Below, one piece after another: positions 49,485 through 61,625 of a DNA stretch of 64,000 nt. This DNA comes from Oxyruncus cristatus (taxonomy: Eukaryota; Chordata; Aves; Passeriformes; Cotingidae), in the NCBI GenBank assembly GCA_013399855.1, contig VXAY01000768.1, forward strand, positions 558,001 to 622,000, given 5' to 3'. The position numbers and the translations under genes are program-made. Below the pieces are notes generated by a model. The model was not told where the DNA came from. It saw only the letters and a program-made list of their open reading frames with translations, and ran no database searches. Numbering within the stretch: the first letter of the stretch is position 1; each line of letters begins with the position of its first letter.

Positions 49485-52400
49485 ATATGTTATGAAGCTG
49501 TGTTATGTATTGGGTTTATTCACAGAAATAATATTTTAACTTTTATCACTTCAGATTTTTCCTATTCTGGAGATGCTTGTAAAAGAAGCTTATGTATCCT
49601 TTAACCTAACAAACCATTGCTAACAAGACTGTAGAATGATTTAGGAAGTAACACTAACTGATTATGTTAGTGCTCCATATTCCAAGGAATTAATGACTGT
49701 CAGTATATTTTACTACCATATAAAGTAACATATTCTATCTTATGCCTTATCAGCAGCTTGATCTTACCAATTATCCTATTACCCATAATTTCAAGTGCAT
49801 TACTGAGCTATTTGAGTTCCCATCATTCAAATCTACTACCAAAAGATGCTTAAAACAAAAAGGAATCAAAGTACATGAAGCAGTAAAGGTCACGTCAGAC
49901 TAGTATGTGGATACCTTGGCATGCTTTAAGGATGGACTTAGGAAATACCCCATACATATTTGGTTAAATACAGAATGATTCCAATAACGTATGATTCACA
50001 ACTCACAGGAAGCAGATGAAGCAGATGCTGCCCTGAATTATGTCCTCTGTTACCTCCCGACTGTTTACTGGTGCAAGTTGGAACAGTTTATCTTTGTGAC
50101 AATTCTAGTCTTGATAGTAATCTATGTCTTCAGCCTCCCAAGCTTAGAAGATTTCTGTATCTGTTTTTATAAGGAATTTTGAATATTATTATTAATAAAT
50201 TAATTACATACTAATTACAAATATAATTTTGCATTAAATAACCTGCTCGCTTTTATTGGTCACTACATTTATTTGTAGGCATAGCAGTTACTTTGAAGCA
50301 CATACTTCAGAGTGTGTGTAAAACACCAAAAAGATAAAATTTCTTTTTTCTTAGTTCCTTACTCATTATGCCAAGTAATTTTTTTCTTGGGTAAGCAAAT
50401 TCTTTTTCAAAATAGTCACTGTATTACTCATTGAATTATTTTGAAATGTACAAACAATGGAATAAACAGAGAGCAAAGAGGGATGTTTTCTGCTAAGTAA
50501 TGAATTATTCAAGCTGTTAATGACAGAAACAATGACTTCATTCAAGCTACAGCTCTCTAAGGCAACACTATGAAAAAAAAATGTACTGAGACAGAGCCAT
50601 CCTTTAAGTTAAGAATCAGAGCAGGTGCAGGACTGTTGTCTGAGGGGTGTCACTGCCAGCTAAATGGACTGTTTCAACCTTGACTGGTGTGAGCAGGCAA
50701 AACTATTCATTGGCACCATAGAAAAGGGCAATGGTGAAATGAGTTAATCCACATACCACAAAGCCTGGGAGTTGAACTCGGTTCTGCTGATACAACCACA
50801 GGAAAAGGAATGCTAAAGCTTGCATGTGGAATCATTTCTAAAACGCTCACATGAAAGGCTATCCACGGTGAAGGACATGTAGAAAGAGAATCCACACACT
50901 CTTTAAGACACTATTCATGGAATTTTTATAAAGCTGGATCCAATATGATGCTGATGTTATGGGCAGAACTAAGTGATACACATAGATGCTATTTCTTTCT
51001 TACTAGTTACCTTTAAGTAGGAGAAATGTGCCCATAAATCCTTTTAATACTTTTTGCAAAACAGTATAGCTTCACCAAGAAAAGTACCCCAGAGCAGCCA
51101 ACAGATAGTTGATTAGGGTACTTCTCTGACAGGCGAGACATGTAATTTTCTCTCATATTGACAATTGCTCTAAACTGGACTCTCTTGTGGTTTGAGGGAG
51201 TGCTTTAATAGCTAGGCTGTTGCCTTGAAAAAACTGTTGCCCATTTTAGCAAGAAGAAACATGAGATACTTAACTTCAGCTGCGGGTGTCAACACAGAGT
51301 CCTTCTCTGAGAGATGTGCTCAAAATTCTGCCTGTCATAGCTCAAGAGTAGCAGTATTTAAGCTACAACCTTTTATAGACATCCTATTAGGTAATTTAGT
51401 CTAGTCTAGTTGTGAATCCTGATCTGAACTGATCAAGTGGGAGTATTTATATCACCTAACTGTGGAATTTAAGTTAGTTAGTGTAAATCAGACACACTCA
51501 ATGCAGAGAGCTAACTCAGTCATAGAACAATTAGGAGCTCTGAAGTTTTTTTCTTGTTTTCTTTAATGTATTTCAGAGAAGCCTGTCTCTTGCAGTTGAC
51601 AATGTATAAGAAGCCTAACTTAGAGACTTAATGGTGTGATTACTGCCTTAGCATTTTCCATTCAATAGGAATATTATGCATTCAGTTTAGACTCTGTGTT
51701 TGTTTCAGGAGTACAGAAGTTAAGCACTGAAACGATGAATATCACAACTGCCATAATTCTGGATGGACCTATTGTTTGATGTCAAACATCTTGATATCAC
51801 TTTTGACTCCCAATTCTTTAATGATAAGCAAATTATGCCACAGTATTCTGTCTGAGATATCCTAAACTCAGGCAGACACAGCTATTTCTTTATCTTTTTG
51901 TAGAACCTAGATACACATTCTTAAGACTTACACCCTGGAGTTCTCCCAGATGTTTGCTTCAGTACATAAACTTCAGTTTGTACAGAATTCAGTGGCTACC
52001 TGTAAATGAAACTGGTATAAACATTGAATTGGTACTAAAACTGGAGTACTGCTTCCTGTCAACTACTGAACTGATTTAAAGATACTTGTAGTGTACACTT
52101 ATAAAATTAAAATGGTTGTGCCCTACACATTGAACTATTGATTGTAATACCCATTACATTTATTTGTGATGTCATGTCTAAGGCTTCTTAATGTCCTCAC
52201 AGGATGAATACAGTCATCTGCAAGTACTGTTAAAATATCTTCTTGGAACCTAAAGTTCTTTCTTTTTCAAAATGTAGAAAAGTTGAAATTCTTTGGAGAT
52301 TTCAGTCATTATTAGTAGCCGCATTAAATCTCCTTAGTGTTACTCTAGTGGTTTAAAGTAGCTCTAAAGCTGTTAGAGAACTCTCCAGTGAGATAGGGAT

Positions 52401-52681
52401 GAATAATTTTTTTTTTGTCACCCAGTTGTATAGAGATTCCATACTCCCCTGCACTCTGATGGTCCCAGCATTCTCTACAGAGCAATAAACACCTAGAATA
52501 AACATATATCCAGCAAGTTCCATGTTTTCCCAACATTTTCTTAAGTTCATCAACAGTGCATCTGAAATCTTACTGAATAAGACTGCACTTGGTGATTATC
52601 CTGTCATCCCATGCTACAAAATTTCTAACATTATTCTTTAGCTCAAGGTTGGATGAAGGGTTATGTGTTTGGGTGACCTCC
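49485..52681. other. AT-rich single-copy DNA
   Basis: No gene or transposon was recognised. Frames of 60-66 codons near 49991, 50707 and 52345 are unsupported. Confidence 0.5.
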
Positions 52682-53296
52682 TGTACTGGGTCTGGAAGGG
52701 ATGGAGATAATTTTTTTCTCAACAGTCAGTGTGGTGCTGTGCTTTGCATTTGTGACTAAACCAGTGTTGATAACACATTTTAGGTATTCCTGATCAGTGT
52801 TTGCATAGCATTGAGGCCTTTCCCTTTTTGCAACTCTGCCTCACAAGTGGGTATGTTGGGGGCATGAAAGAAGTTGGGACAGAACCATCAAAGCTGATTC
52901 AAGATCGTCAAGGGATATCCCATGCCATACAGGATTATGCTACGCAGTAAAAGGAAGCAGAGGTTTTTGCTGTTTCTTTCTGGGGGGGTGGGCAGGAAAG
53001 TAGCCATTGCCCAGAGACTGGCTGGGAGGAGTTGGTTGGGGTTTTATGGTTGTTTTCTTGGGGGGGCTTTTTTTCCCTCTTGTTTGTTTCTTGTTTGGTT
53101 TTGGTTTTGCTTTTGGTAGGGGTTCTGTTTGTTTGTTTGTTTATTTTGTCTTTCCTTTGTTTGTTAAACCATCTGTATCTCAACCCATGAGTTTTCTTGC
53201 TTTGGTCTTCCTGTTCTCTCCCACAACCCAGACTGGGTGGTAGGGGAGAATGAGTGATCAACTGTGTGGTGCTTAGCTGAGGGTTAACTCACAGCA
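52682..53296 (+). mobile_element. Solo LTR, diverged member of the 15/39 kb family
   Basis: The block starts TGTACTGGGTCTGG and ends GGGTTAACTCACAGCA, keeping family length relations at both ends. The U3 CRE and TATA region is degraded. The leader is expanded by a G/T-rich stretch (GTTT units) at about 53035-53150, which makes this copy about 70 bp longer than its sister at 39 kb. No target duplication remains (CCTCC left, ATTCT right). Confidence 0.85.
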
Positions 53297-54266
53297 ATTC
53301 TACAGAATTAACTAGTTATAAGACCAGTTGGAGATTCATAAATCAGTACAGCTCCTTTTGAAGCAGTACAGGAGGACTGTATTAAAATTAAAAATTGTAC
53401 ATGGGGAATGTCTCTAATGTTTTTCTGTAGCTTCCTTATAGGAAGTAGGAAGTGTTCCATTGTTTAGGACATTTAAAACCAGACTGATTTTAACAAGAAA
53501 ATATAATTGCAGTGAACTCTTTGGCAGTTTGACAGTATGATTTTATATTTCTGTTTCTTTGACAGTTCTGATTCTGGAGTTCTACTGAATCATTGACAGC
53601 CATGGCAATATGATGGGAAAGGAGACAGCAGCACCCATCTATTGGAGCTGTGAAGGAGAGACACTGTTGCTGCTTGAGTTGATTATAGCTAGAAAGAAAA
53701 ATCTTGTCACAATAATAGTATGCTGACAACCAGAAACAAACCATCTTTTTAGTCCCCTTGGACCAATCAGTTACACTGTTCATGACTAAAACACATTGAC
53801 CAGTGCTGTCAACATGAGTGTTTTGGACAAATTTGAATCAGTTTTGTTATTCTCTTTCTCCTTATTAACTTGGTCTGAAATTTCATTTGGATGCTGCATC
53901 TTTTTTCAGTTTTAAACTGTATCTGTCTTCATGATGATTGAGGTCTTAACTTTATATTTTATTGGATTATGCTAGTAACATATTTCAGAATCCTTCAAAA
54001 TGGTAAATGTTACAGTATAGCTATTGTTTATCCCAGTTTTAATGGCTTTACTATTATTAAAAAAAAAGAAGACAAACCATAATCTGGGTATTCTATTGGG
54101 AAAAAAAAAAAGTGTAACACTAAAACCAGAAAAAAATCAAGCACCTGTTTCTATATGAACTATACTGTCCATATTTGGGTTTTGTGTATTACCATGTTAT
54201 GATTTTCAATTATTATAATTTAGTTATTACTAATTAAATATTGGTGCTTTAATTTTATTTTTTAAG

Positions 54267-54360
54267 GAAAAAAACAGAGAAACAAACACCCAAAAATCAA
54301 AACCCAGCCATCAAACAAGAAAACCCATCAAAACAAACAAGAAAAACCCCAAACCCACTC
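54267..54360. repeat. A/C-rich (CAAA)n low-complexity tract
   Basis: Almost only A and C, in CAAA, CCCA and CAAAAA variants. Confidence 0.75.
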
Positions 54361-54594
54361 TCAGAAAACTCAGCACCTCATCATATGCCTATACAACAAT
54401 GGTTCTATAGCTGTCTTTCTCACTGTAAGTTATCATAAATTCTGTTACAGTTAGAATACCAAATCTATTCTTGAATAAGAACATTTCTCAATCCTGGTAG
54501 AATATGTGGGGTTATTGTTCTAGGATATTTTCCCCCTCATTGATAGACAAGAGGGTGTTTCTTTTAGATCTGTCTATCTGTTCTCTGACTCCTT

Positions 54595-54611
54595 TTGTGT
54601 GTGTGTGTGTG
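54595..54611. repeat. (TG)n dinucleotide run
   Basis: About eight TG units, short and probably stable. Confidence 0.8.
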
Positions 54612-56053
54612 AATGTACTTGTCTTCAGTATTAGCAACTGAATCCATCATATGTATTCTTTCACCTGACAAGTGCCTCTTTTTTCCCCTGATCCATATAC
54701 AGTATAATATTACCCACATATAATGATTTAAAGTATGGATATGCATCTACCAACAAATCTGTGTTCCTCAAACCTGTAGGAAATGAAGGAGGCTGTAAAC
54801 TTCTGTAAGAAGGCAGCAACACATCAGATAGTCTCATACTTCAGAATAATATTCTACAGAACATTAAAATTAGCTAAAATTGTCTCAGGACTATGATTTT
54901 CAACATAGAGTATTTGAATCAAATTAAGACCTCTAATCTATGGAGACAGCATTAAATACAGTATCAGATAAAGATATGTTTTTAAGAAACAGAAAGAAAA
55001 AGTAATTGTTAAAATTTGATTGGAAATCTGTGCAGAGTTCTGACAATGCTCAGCTTGCTGTGTCTATGAACACGACTGTGGTTATAGGTCCATCCTGATA
55101 TGAGTAACAAAATCTTCACGAATACTCTGGCATATATCTCCTGCATTCCCCACTAGAACTTCCCAGTAAAACATTAATTCTAGTAGAATGTGCAGATTTC
55201 TGTTGTATTTGTTATACATGTTCAATTATGCAAATTAGAAAAATAAAGTATATAGAGCTCAGTAAGTTTGAATTTTATGCTAAAAAGTAGGAGTGAATGA
55301 AAAAGTCTCCAGAACTAGATTAAAGGCTTCAATGACTGTGAAACTGGTTAGAAACAAATTCATCTCTGTTGCACGTGTCCTGTTGCAGTAGGGCCTGAAG
55401 GAGTGGTGCAGAGTCAGAACAGAGAAAATGATCACAGCATGTGAGAAAGACCAGTGCATGGTCTGGGATTTTACAGTGTGAAAGTGGTGTAAAAAATGGG
55501 ATTTCAAAACGTTACTAAGAATGAAATAATGAGATCCGGGAAGGCTTAGGGAAAGAAAAGTAGAAAGCAAAAAATAACCACAAGATTGTGAGGTGAATGA
55601 CAGGATGATTGGTTAGTTGTGTAAGATGATAGAAAAGTGTCAAAGAAGATGATTTTGGAAAAAAGATTCAAGATAAAAGAACAGACTAGCAGCAGGATTT
55701 CCTGGGGATGTATCATAGGCAGAGAGAAACAGGATACTGGGCAGACTAGATGGTGAGAGTTAAGGAAGTGTAACAGCGACTTGCTGGCACAGAAAACTCT
55801 AACATGGACAAAAAACTTCAATCAACACCATGAGAGAAAGTGAATGGGGAGAGAATCCCCAGAAGATGCAATGAAAGTAATAATCATCAAAAGAGGACAT
55901 AAATGACATGGAACAATTCAAAGCAGAGAAGCTGTCCAGACAAAGTGATTGCAAAAGATAAAGAAAGATCAAGAGTGCCTATGGAGGACAGACTCTTAGC
56001 TTTAAAAACAAATAGATAAGTATCAATACTTTTGGGGCCAATGTCATTGATCA

Positions 56054-56107
56054 ATCTGTTTCAGACTGGAGTGGGTGATCCATCTGTTTCAGACTGGAGT
56101 GGATAGT
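56054..56107. repeat. 28-bp tandem duplication
   Basis: ATCTGTTTCAGACTGGAGTG occurs at 56054 and again 28 bases later at 56082, followed by GGT/GAT. The shared stretch is nearly perfect, so the duplication is recent. Confidence 0.85.
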
Positions 56108-58278
56108 ACAGAAAATCAAAGACAGTACAAAAAGACATCTCCGAAGCATAACATGTCCTGTAAGAAATACCTACACTAGGCTGATGAAAAATCAATAGGT
56201 GGTCATTTCAGGACGAGAAGTTGAGACTCATCTGACTTTAACAACTGTATTTAGAAAGTGGAGTTCACTTGAGTACATTGGAAAAAATAGAAATCTCACC
56301 AGTAGGTTTTCTTCTGTCTGTAGTCATGTTTCGGCTACAGTGGTAATATTGTCAATAGACATCCCCAAACCTTTTTAGTAGCAGTGTATTAAGAGGTCCT
56401 TGTAACAGAGGACAATAGTATGGAAATAAAAATCAAAGGTAATTGGAATAAACTATGTGACTAGAGTGAGCTAGATTTGCCCCAGCCTGCCCAAGTGAAA
56501 TACAATGAGCTGCAGTGCAACACAAGAAATAAAAAAACAAAGTGTTTTCAAGACACGTTCAAAAAAGCTTAAAGTTTCAAAAAGAACAAGAAAATCACGT
56601 CAGGGGACATGATACACGTCATAATTACATTCAGATGTGGCATAATCCTTCTGCTTATTCCATTATGCAAATTTTGATACCTGACCCCAGCTTTTCTGTT
56701 ACCTGAGCTGTAATAAACAGCTTTTGTCCTGCGTAAGGCTTTGCACACTCTGTAGACATAGACCAGGTAAATATATTTTCTGTGTTTCAGGTCTCAGTCA
56801 AATGCATTCAGGTTCTGAAAGGGAATATTATATAGGATAATAATCTAGTGAAATCTGTGCCACAAGTGGTCTAGGTATACAGTGGATCAGAATTCCAGGC
56901 CTCTTTTTTGCTTTATAATACTTGTGCTATGTAACCTTTGGGAATTATTTAAATTTTTTACCTTTTTTTTATCACACTTCGTTTTCTACATTTTCTGTCT
57001 TGTGTATTTATATTACAAATAGCTTGGGGCAGGAACTCTCTTTTATTATATGTTTGTACAGATTCTAATAAAATGGGTTCCCAATATCACTCTGAATTTC
57101 TGGGTGCTAGTTCGTCATCACTGACCTTTATGAGAACTGCTAATAAAATTCTTACATTGTAAAATGTGAATATGAATTCTGATTCATTATGAATCTCAAA
57201 CCTTAACTGCTAATCACTGTGGATATTTTACTGCCATTTCAGCCAGTCCTTATTATGAGTAAGCACTTCAAATAAAAACATTCAAAATAAATGTCATTAT
57301 TTTTATTAGCTTTTTTCCTTCTATGCTACAGTAGCTTTAAGAAAAAAAAATAAACCACATGTGTATAGATAATGTGCTTTTATTAAGCTCCCATGATCTG
57401 TTCAATTTTCAAACTCTTAAATATAATAACTGGGTAGTTCTTTCCCCCTTTTCCCCGGTATTATCTGTGAGAAAAAAAAATGGTCATTCCAAACCATCTT
57501 GCAAACAGAATTTAAGATACCTGTTTTACTGCCTAATGCCTGATTATAATAAACTAGGTCTTTGCTTATAAACTGAGCATACATTAATTTATTAATATAC
57601 AGTTCAGTAAAGACATATTTTCATGGTTATGGACTTTTTATGCTTCTTCCACCTTGGTGAGGGGAAGTGATATTTTTGTATTTGGGTCCATTCTTGGGAG
57701 CAGTGTGTTGTGGTATCAGATTGGTTTGGGTTATGGTTTTTCTGTGATCAAAGCACTTGGACTTTGATAGTCTTTCAGCCTAATCTGGCACAGTGACAAA
57801 CGTCTACACATGCTAATCTGAGGGTTTGGGTTTTTTTCCCTAATGAAAAGTATATTTGACAAAACATTAGTTTCTGGCATCCAAAAAAATTGGTTGACTT
57901 GGGTTAAATACAGCAAATTCATCTGCAAAAAGAAAGGCTATAAAGAAAGAAGCATTTCCTGCTGTCAGTGTCAAAGCTAAAACACTGACTTTTCACTTCA
58001 AGCACTGGTTTTAGTCTTGAATTAACCCAATATAGAAATGAAAACAACCAAGAAAGCAATTCGGCTGAAACATTTTTTCTAATTTTGCTAAACAAGAAAA
58101 CCATACCATACCTAAAAAAAATTCCTACTTCTATGCACACACCGTGATAATAACTACGTATCAGCTGCTTGTTTATGATTTATTCTGATTTTAGACAATA
58201 TTTGCTCGCTAACTCAAACATTATACACGTGATGTAAAAATAAAAATAAAATAAAATATAAGAAAAAAACTGTAGAAA

Positions 58279-58634
58279 ACCGACACAGCTTTAACCGAGG
58301 TGCGCTGTGATCCCTCTGCAGGGCCGGCCCCGCATTCCGCGGGCTTGGCGAGGCGTTGTCTGGCAACAGGGCCCTGGGGGCCGCCGGCGCTGGGAATGGC
58401 CCTGGGAAGCTGCGGCCGTGGGAGTCAGATCCCGAAGGAAGGCGGAGGGCGGCTGCCGAGAAGCAGCGGAGGCCGCCGCGCAGGAGGGACGGGGGCGATT
58501 CCGCGCTGCCGGGGATAGCGGCGAGGTGCCAGGGACAGCCGTGTGGGGAGCCTGCCAGGCTCCATTAGGAAACCTGCTCCTCGCCTACCGGGGAGGTGGC
58601 ACCCTTGCATGAATACCTTACACGCAGTTCGCAA
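58279..58634. promoter_or_regulatory. CpG island, likely gene promoter
   Basis: I counted about 34 CpG sites in this 356-bp stretch, against very few in the AT-rich DNA on either side. An X-box for RFX factors lies inside it (58355-58367). Such short, unmethylated-looking islands usually mark promoters of broadly expressed genes in birds. The transcribed strand is not settled. The plus strand has an ATG in good context at 58395, but its frame stops within 41 codons and no strong splice donor follows. The minus strand has a weak donor near 58615. No TATA box is close by. The gene is not identifiable from this window. Confidence 0.75.
58355..58367. promoter_or_regulatory. X-box (RFX-binding site)
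   Basis: GTTGTC and GGCAAC half-sites are separated by one T, close to the palindromic RFX consensus (GTTGCC then N then GGCAAC). Only one base of the left half-site departs from the optimal form. RFX sites in CpG-island promoters are typical of genes for cilia, and also occur at some other genes. Confidence 0.6.
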
Positions 58635-58640
58635 GACAGC

Positions 58641-59060
58641 TAAAAATGAGCACTCTTGGCACTGCTTTTTCACCTGCTCCCCGTCCGCCTGCCGGGAGAC
58701 TGAGGCTTTTTTATTCAGAGACGCCTTTCACCTCCTGATCTGCTGAAAGCCTTGGAAATAGTATCCAGACAGTAATACTGTTGGACAGTATCATGGAGAG
58801 TATTGAAGCATAAAATAAATAATAGGCTGATAGAAGGAATCACTAATAAAACCCCATAATCCCACCCAATAGAAAGGTAGCCAAAAAAGCAAATTTTATT
58901 TCATTTTCATGCATTTTCTTCATTGTTAAGAGGGACAAATCCCTCTCTGATGTATATGTTTTTAATTATTACAAAGGCTCTGCTCTGTTTCTAATTTAAT
59001 GCGCAATGTCATCTTTCTTAAATAAGTTTAGTCTTAAAAATTGTGTGACTGAATGAAGAC
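58641..59060. other. Single-copy DNA next to the CpG island
   Basis: GC content falls away quickly. No exon could be called with confidence. Confidence 0.5.
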
Positions 59061-59077
59061 CATCCATTTAAAAGCCT
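59061..59077. repeat. Target-site duplication, left copy
   Basis: CATCCATTTAAAAGCCT, identical to 59595-59611, flanks the CR1 at 59078-59594. Confidence 0.9.
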
Positions 59078-59594
59078 CAAAAAAAGGGGCACAGAATCAC
59101 AGAATCACAGAATCAATCAGGTTGGAAAAGACCTCTGAGATTATCTAGTCCAATCCGTGACCCAATGCTACCCTGTCAACTAGACCATGGCACTAAGTGC
59201 CGCATCCAGTATCTTCTTAAATACCTCCAGGGATGGAGAATCCACCACCTCTCTGGGCAGCCTGTTCCAATGGCTGATCACTCTCTGAGTAAAGAATTTA
59301 TTTCTAATGTCTAACCTAAACCTCCCTTGGCAGAGCTTAAGGCCATGTCCTCTTGTCCTACTGCTGGTTGCCTGGGAGAAGAGGCTGACTCCCATCTCTC
59401 TCCAACCTCCTTTCAGGTGGTTGTAGAGAGCAATAAGGTCTCCCTGAGCCTCCTCTTCTCCAGGATAAACAACCCCAGCTCCCTCAGCCTTTCCTCACAG
59501 GGCCAATGCTCCAGTCCCTTCACCAGCCTCGTTGCCCTTCTTTGGACGCGCTCCAGTACCTCAATATCCTTCCTAAACAGAGGGGCATATGAAG
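59078..59594 (-). mobile_element. CR1 3' copy with a 17-bp target duplication
   Basis: The left end carries three tandem CACAGAAT-type tail units, the CR1 3' terminus in antisense. The body covers the 3' UTR and the reverse-transcriptase C-terminal part. Relic minus-strand frames lie at 59180-59395 and 59413-59601, with the [13 protein letters not shown] block. Perfect 17-bp direct repeats flank the element, so both borders are certain, including the 5' truncation point. Confidence 0.95.
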
Positions 59595-59611
59595 CATCCA
59601 TTTAAAAGCCT
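59595..59611. repeat. Target-site duplication, right copy
   Basis: Exact copy of 59061-59077. Confidence 0.9.
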
Positions 59612-60653
59612 TAAGAAAGAAGTAGATATGCAACATCTGAATTCCTATACTTGTAGCATTTTCAGTTAAAACTCCTCTGAAGAGTTAAACAGATTTATCT
59701 GGTCTAACTCTTATGGAAATCTTCTTTATAGTATTGTCTGAAACTAAAGTGTTGTGTTTAATTGTGTTGGGTGAGTTTCGTGTTAGTTTCTAACAATAAC
59801 TGTGGGTTTTTTTCTGATTAAATCATTGCAATTTATGTAATTGCAGTTGGTACATTTATTTAAGAGATGTAAAAGGAAGCAGTAAGTCACCACTGTGTAG
59901 GGAACAATCTGCTATAAACAATCAGTTTTCGTGCATGTATGTAGCATTTTGGCCAAAAGACTTGGAAATAATAATCATTAGAATAATAATGATTATAATA
60001 ATAATTATAATAAACCACCAAAAAAATGCTTTAGAATTGCAACCAACAGTAGTTGACTCTGCGTTAGTTCAAGATTTATAAATAGCTTTTAGCTAAGGAA
60101 ATAGTATTTAAATTCATTTAATTAAATGATTTTGTATGTTTCAGGAAAGCCAATTTTTTTCACTTGGATTTAGGACCATCAGAAAATGGGTTAAAATCAG
60201 TATCCTTTATTATCAGCTGATAAACTGAATAATAAGTGATACTGAATATTAACCAGTATATGAGAAGATCTGTTTTTTCAGAATGCAAATTTGTAGACTT
60301 AATAGTAACAAAACTGTTTAACTGTTTTACCAACCTTCTCTGAGTTATGTAGAGCTGGCACACCTTACCAACCTGCCCTATAAATCACTTTTCCAAGTAT
60401 TGCCAAAGCTTTCTATGTGGCCATTTAATTTGGTTTGCCTTATGCATCCCACTACAAATCTATAAATATGTTAGTGGAGATAGTGAGGTTGACCTCACTT
60501 TCTGACTACAAAACTATATAAAACTTGGCATGAAAAAAGCAACACTCTTGCTGCAGCCAAACAGTGGTGCCCTAGCTAAAGTTGTACAGATTGAGAGATT
60601 TTTATCTTCCCAAGACTTAATAGAACAAGTCATATTATAAAAAAAAAAAAAAA
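59612..60653. other. AT-rich single-copy DNA
   Basis: No gene was seen. An (ATA)n-like tract at 59967-60013 contains a 10-bp inverted repeat (59971-59980 with 59987-59996). The segment ends in a run of A before the gap. Confidence 0.55.
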
Positions 60654-60745
60654 NNNNNNNNNNNNNNNNNNNNNNNNNNNNNNNNNNNNNNNNNNNNNNN
60701 NNNNNNNNNNNNNNNNNNNNNNNNNNNNNNNNNNNNNNNNNNNNN
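60654..60745. other. Assembly gap (92 N)
   Basis: Ninety-two undetermined bases with A on both sides. Sequence directly to the right lies inside a CR1, so the missing part should contain CR1 3' sequence. Confidence 0.98.
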
Positions 60746-61625
60746 AAAGAGCCTGGCTCTGTCCTCTTTGCATCCCCCTTTTAGGTATTTATATACATTG
60801 ATGAGATTCCCCATGAGCATTCTCCAGGCTAAACAGTCCCAGCTCTCTCAGCTTTTCCTCATCTGTGTCGTGCTCCAGTCCTTTTGTTATTCTTGTGGCA
60901 CTTTGCTGAACTTTAACTGGTGTGCCTCAGGGCCCCAAAACTCAATGCAGTAATGCAGATGTCTCACCAGAGCTGGATAAATGTGAAGGATTGCCTCCCT
61001 CAAACTTTGGCAATACTTTGCCTCACATAGCCCAGGATACCAGTCACTGCAGTGAGGGAATTTTCTGGCTCATGTTCAACCTGGTGTTTCCTGGGACCTC
61101 CGAGACTTTTTCTGCTGAGTTGGGTAGCCCCCAGGTTGCTGCATGGTGTTGTTCCTCACCACGCACAGGACTTAACACTTCTCCTTTTGAGAACCCTGAA
61201 CAAAGACATCCCTGGGCAATAAAAAAACTTACAATCTAAATTTTGTGCCCCTCATGCGTCAGTTTAGTCCAATAATAATATTGGGGATGGGGATTTTCTT
61301 GTTCTTCACTGATTCACTTCCCTGTCTCTAGGCAGACCATTTCTCTTTTTACCTCTAGGGTTGCAGCTTCTTCTGGTGGGATAGTGGCCTTCAATAATCT
61401 CTTATCTGCCAGTGTGAACCTTTTACTTAAGCAGATATAAAGCCCAGTGTATCCAGCAAAATCTTCAGTGTGTGGCCTGAGGCTTCAGCATGTCTACACT
61501 AAGCAACTAATTTCCTTTATTCCTTTACAGGGTGTACTCTGCCCTGTCATTGAGATCATTAATTAATTTGATAAACAGGACTGGACCTGATATCAGTCCC
61601 TAATACACCACTAGTCACTGGTCTC
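60746..61625 (-). mobile_element. CR1 reverse-transcriptase-region fragment, diverged
   Basis: The antisense CR1 order is clear from AAAGAGCCTGGCTCTGTCC through the AACAGTCCCAGCTCTCTCAG block to about 61225. It reappears at 61535-61625 (GATAAACAGGACTGGACC, then CACCACTAGTCACTGG). The roughly 300 bp between are longer than the part of CR1 expected there and do not match well, so an insertion or heavy decay is likely. No intact frame remains. Confidence 0.82.

Larger units (their letters stand above)
53297..58269. other. AT-rich single-copy DNA with simple repeats
   Basis: No gene was recognised. The stretch includes an A/C-rich tract (54267-54360), a (TG)n run (54595-54611) and a 28-bp tandem duplication (56054-56107). 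Frames of 60-97 codons on the minus strand near 53490, 55280 and 55546 are unsupported. Confidence 0.5.

Noticed and set aside
14986..53296. Intact endogenous retrovirus with gag, pol or env
   Set aside because: No internal viral frames or paired LTRs were found. All ERV traces are single LTRs.
57640..57760. Another CR1 3' end
   Set aside because: GGTTTGGGTTATGG resembles the CR1 terminal region, but neighbouring blocks do not follow the CR1 order.
58395..58518. Short protein starting at the ATG in the CpG island
   Set aside because: Good start context, but only about 40 codons, low-complexity G/R-rich, and no strong donor. It is more likely untranslated promoter sequence.
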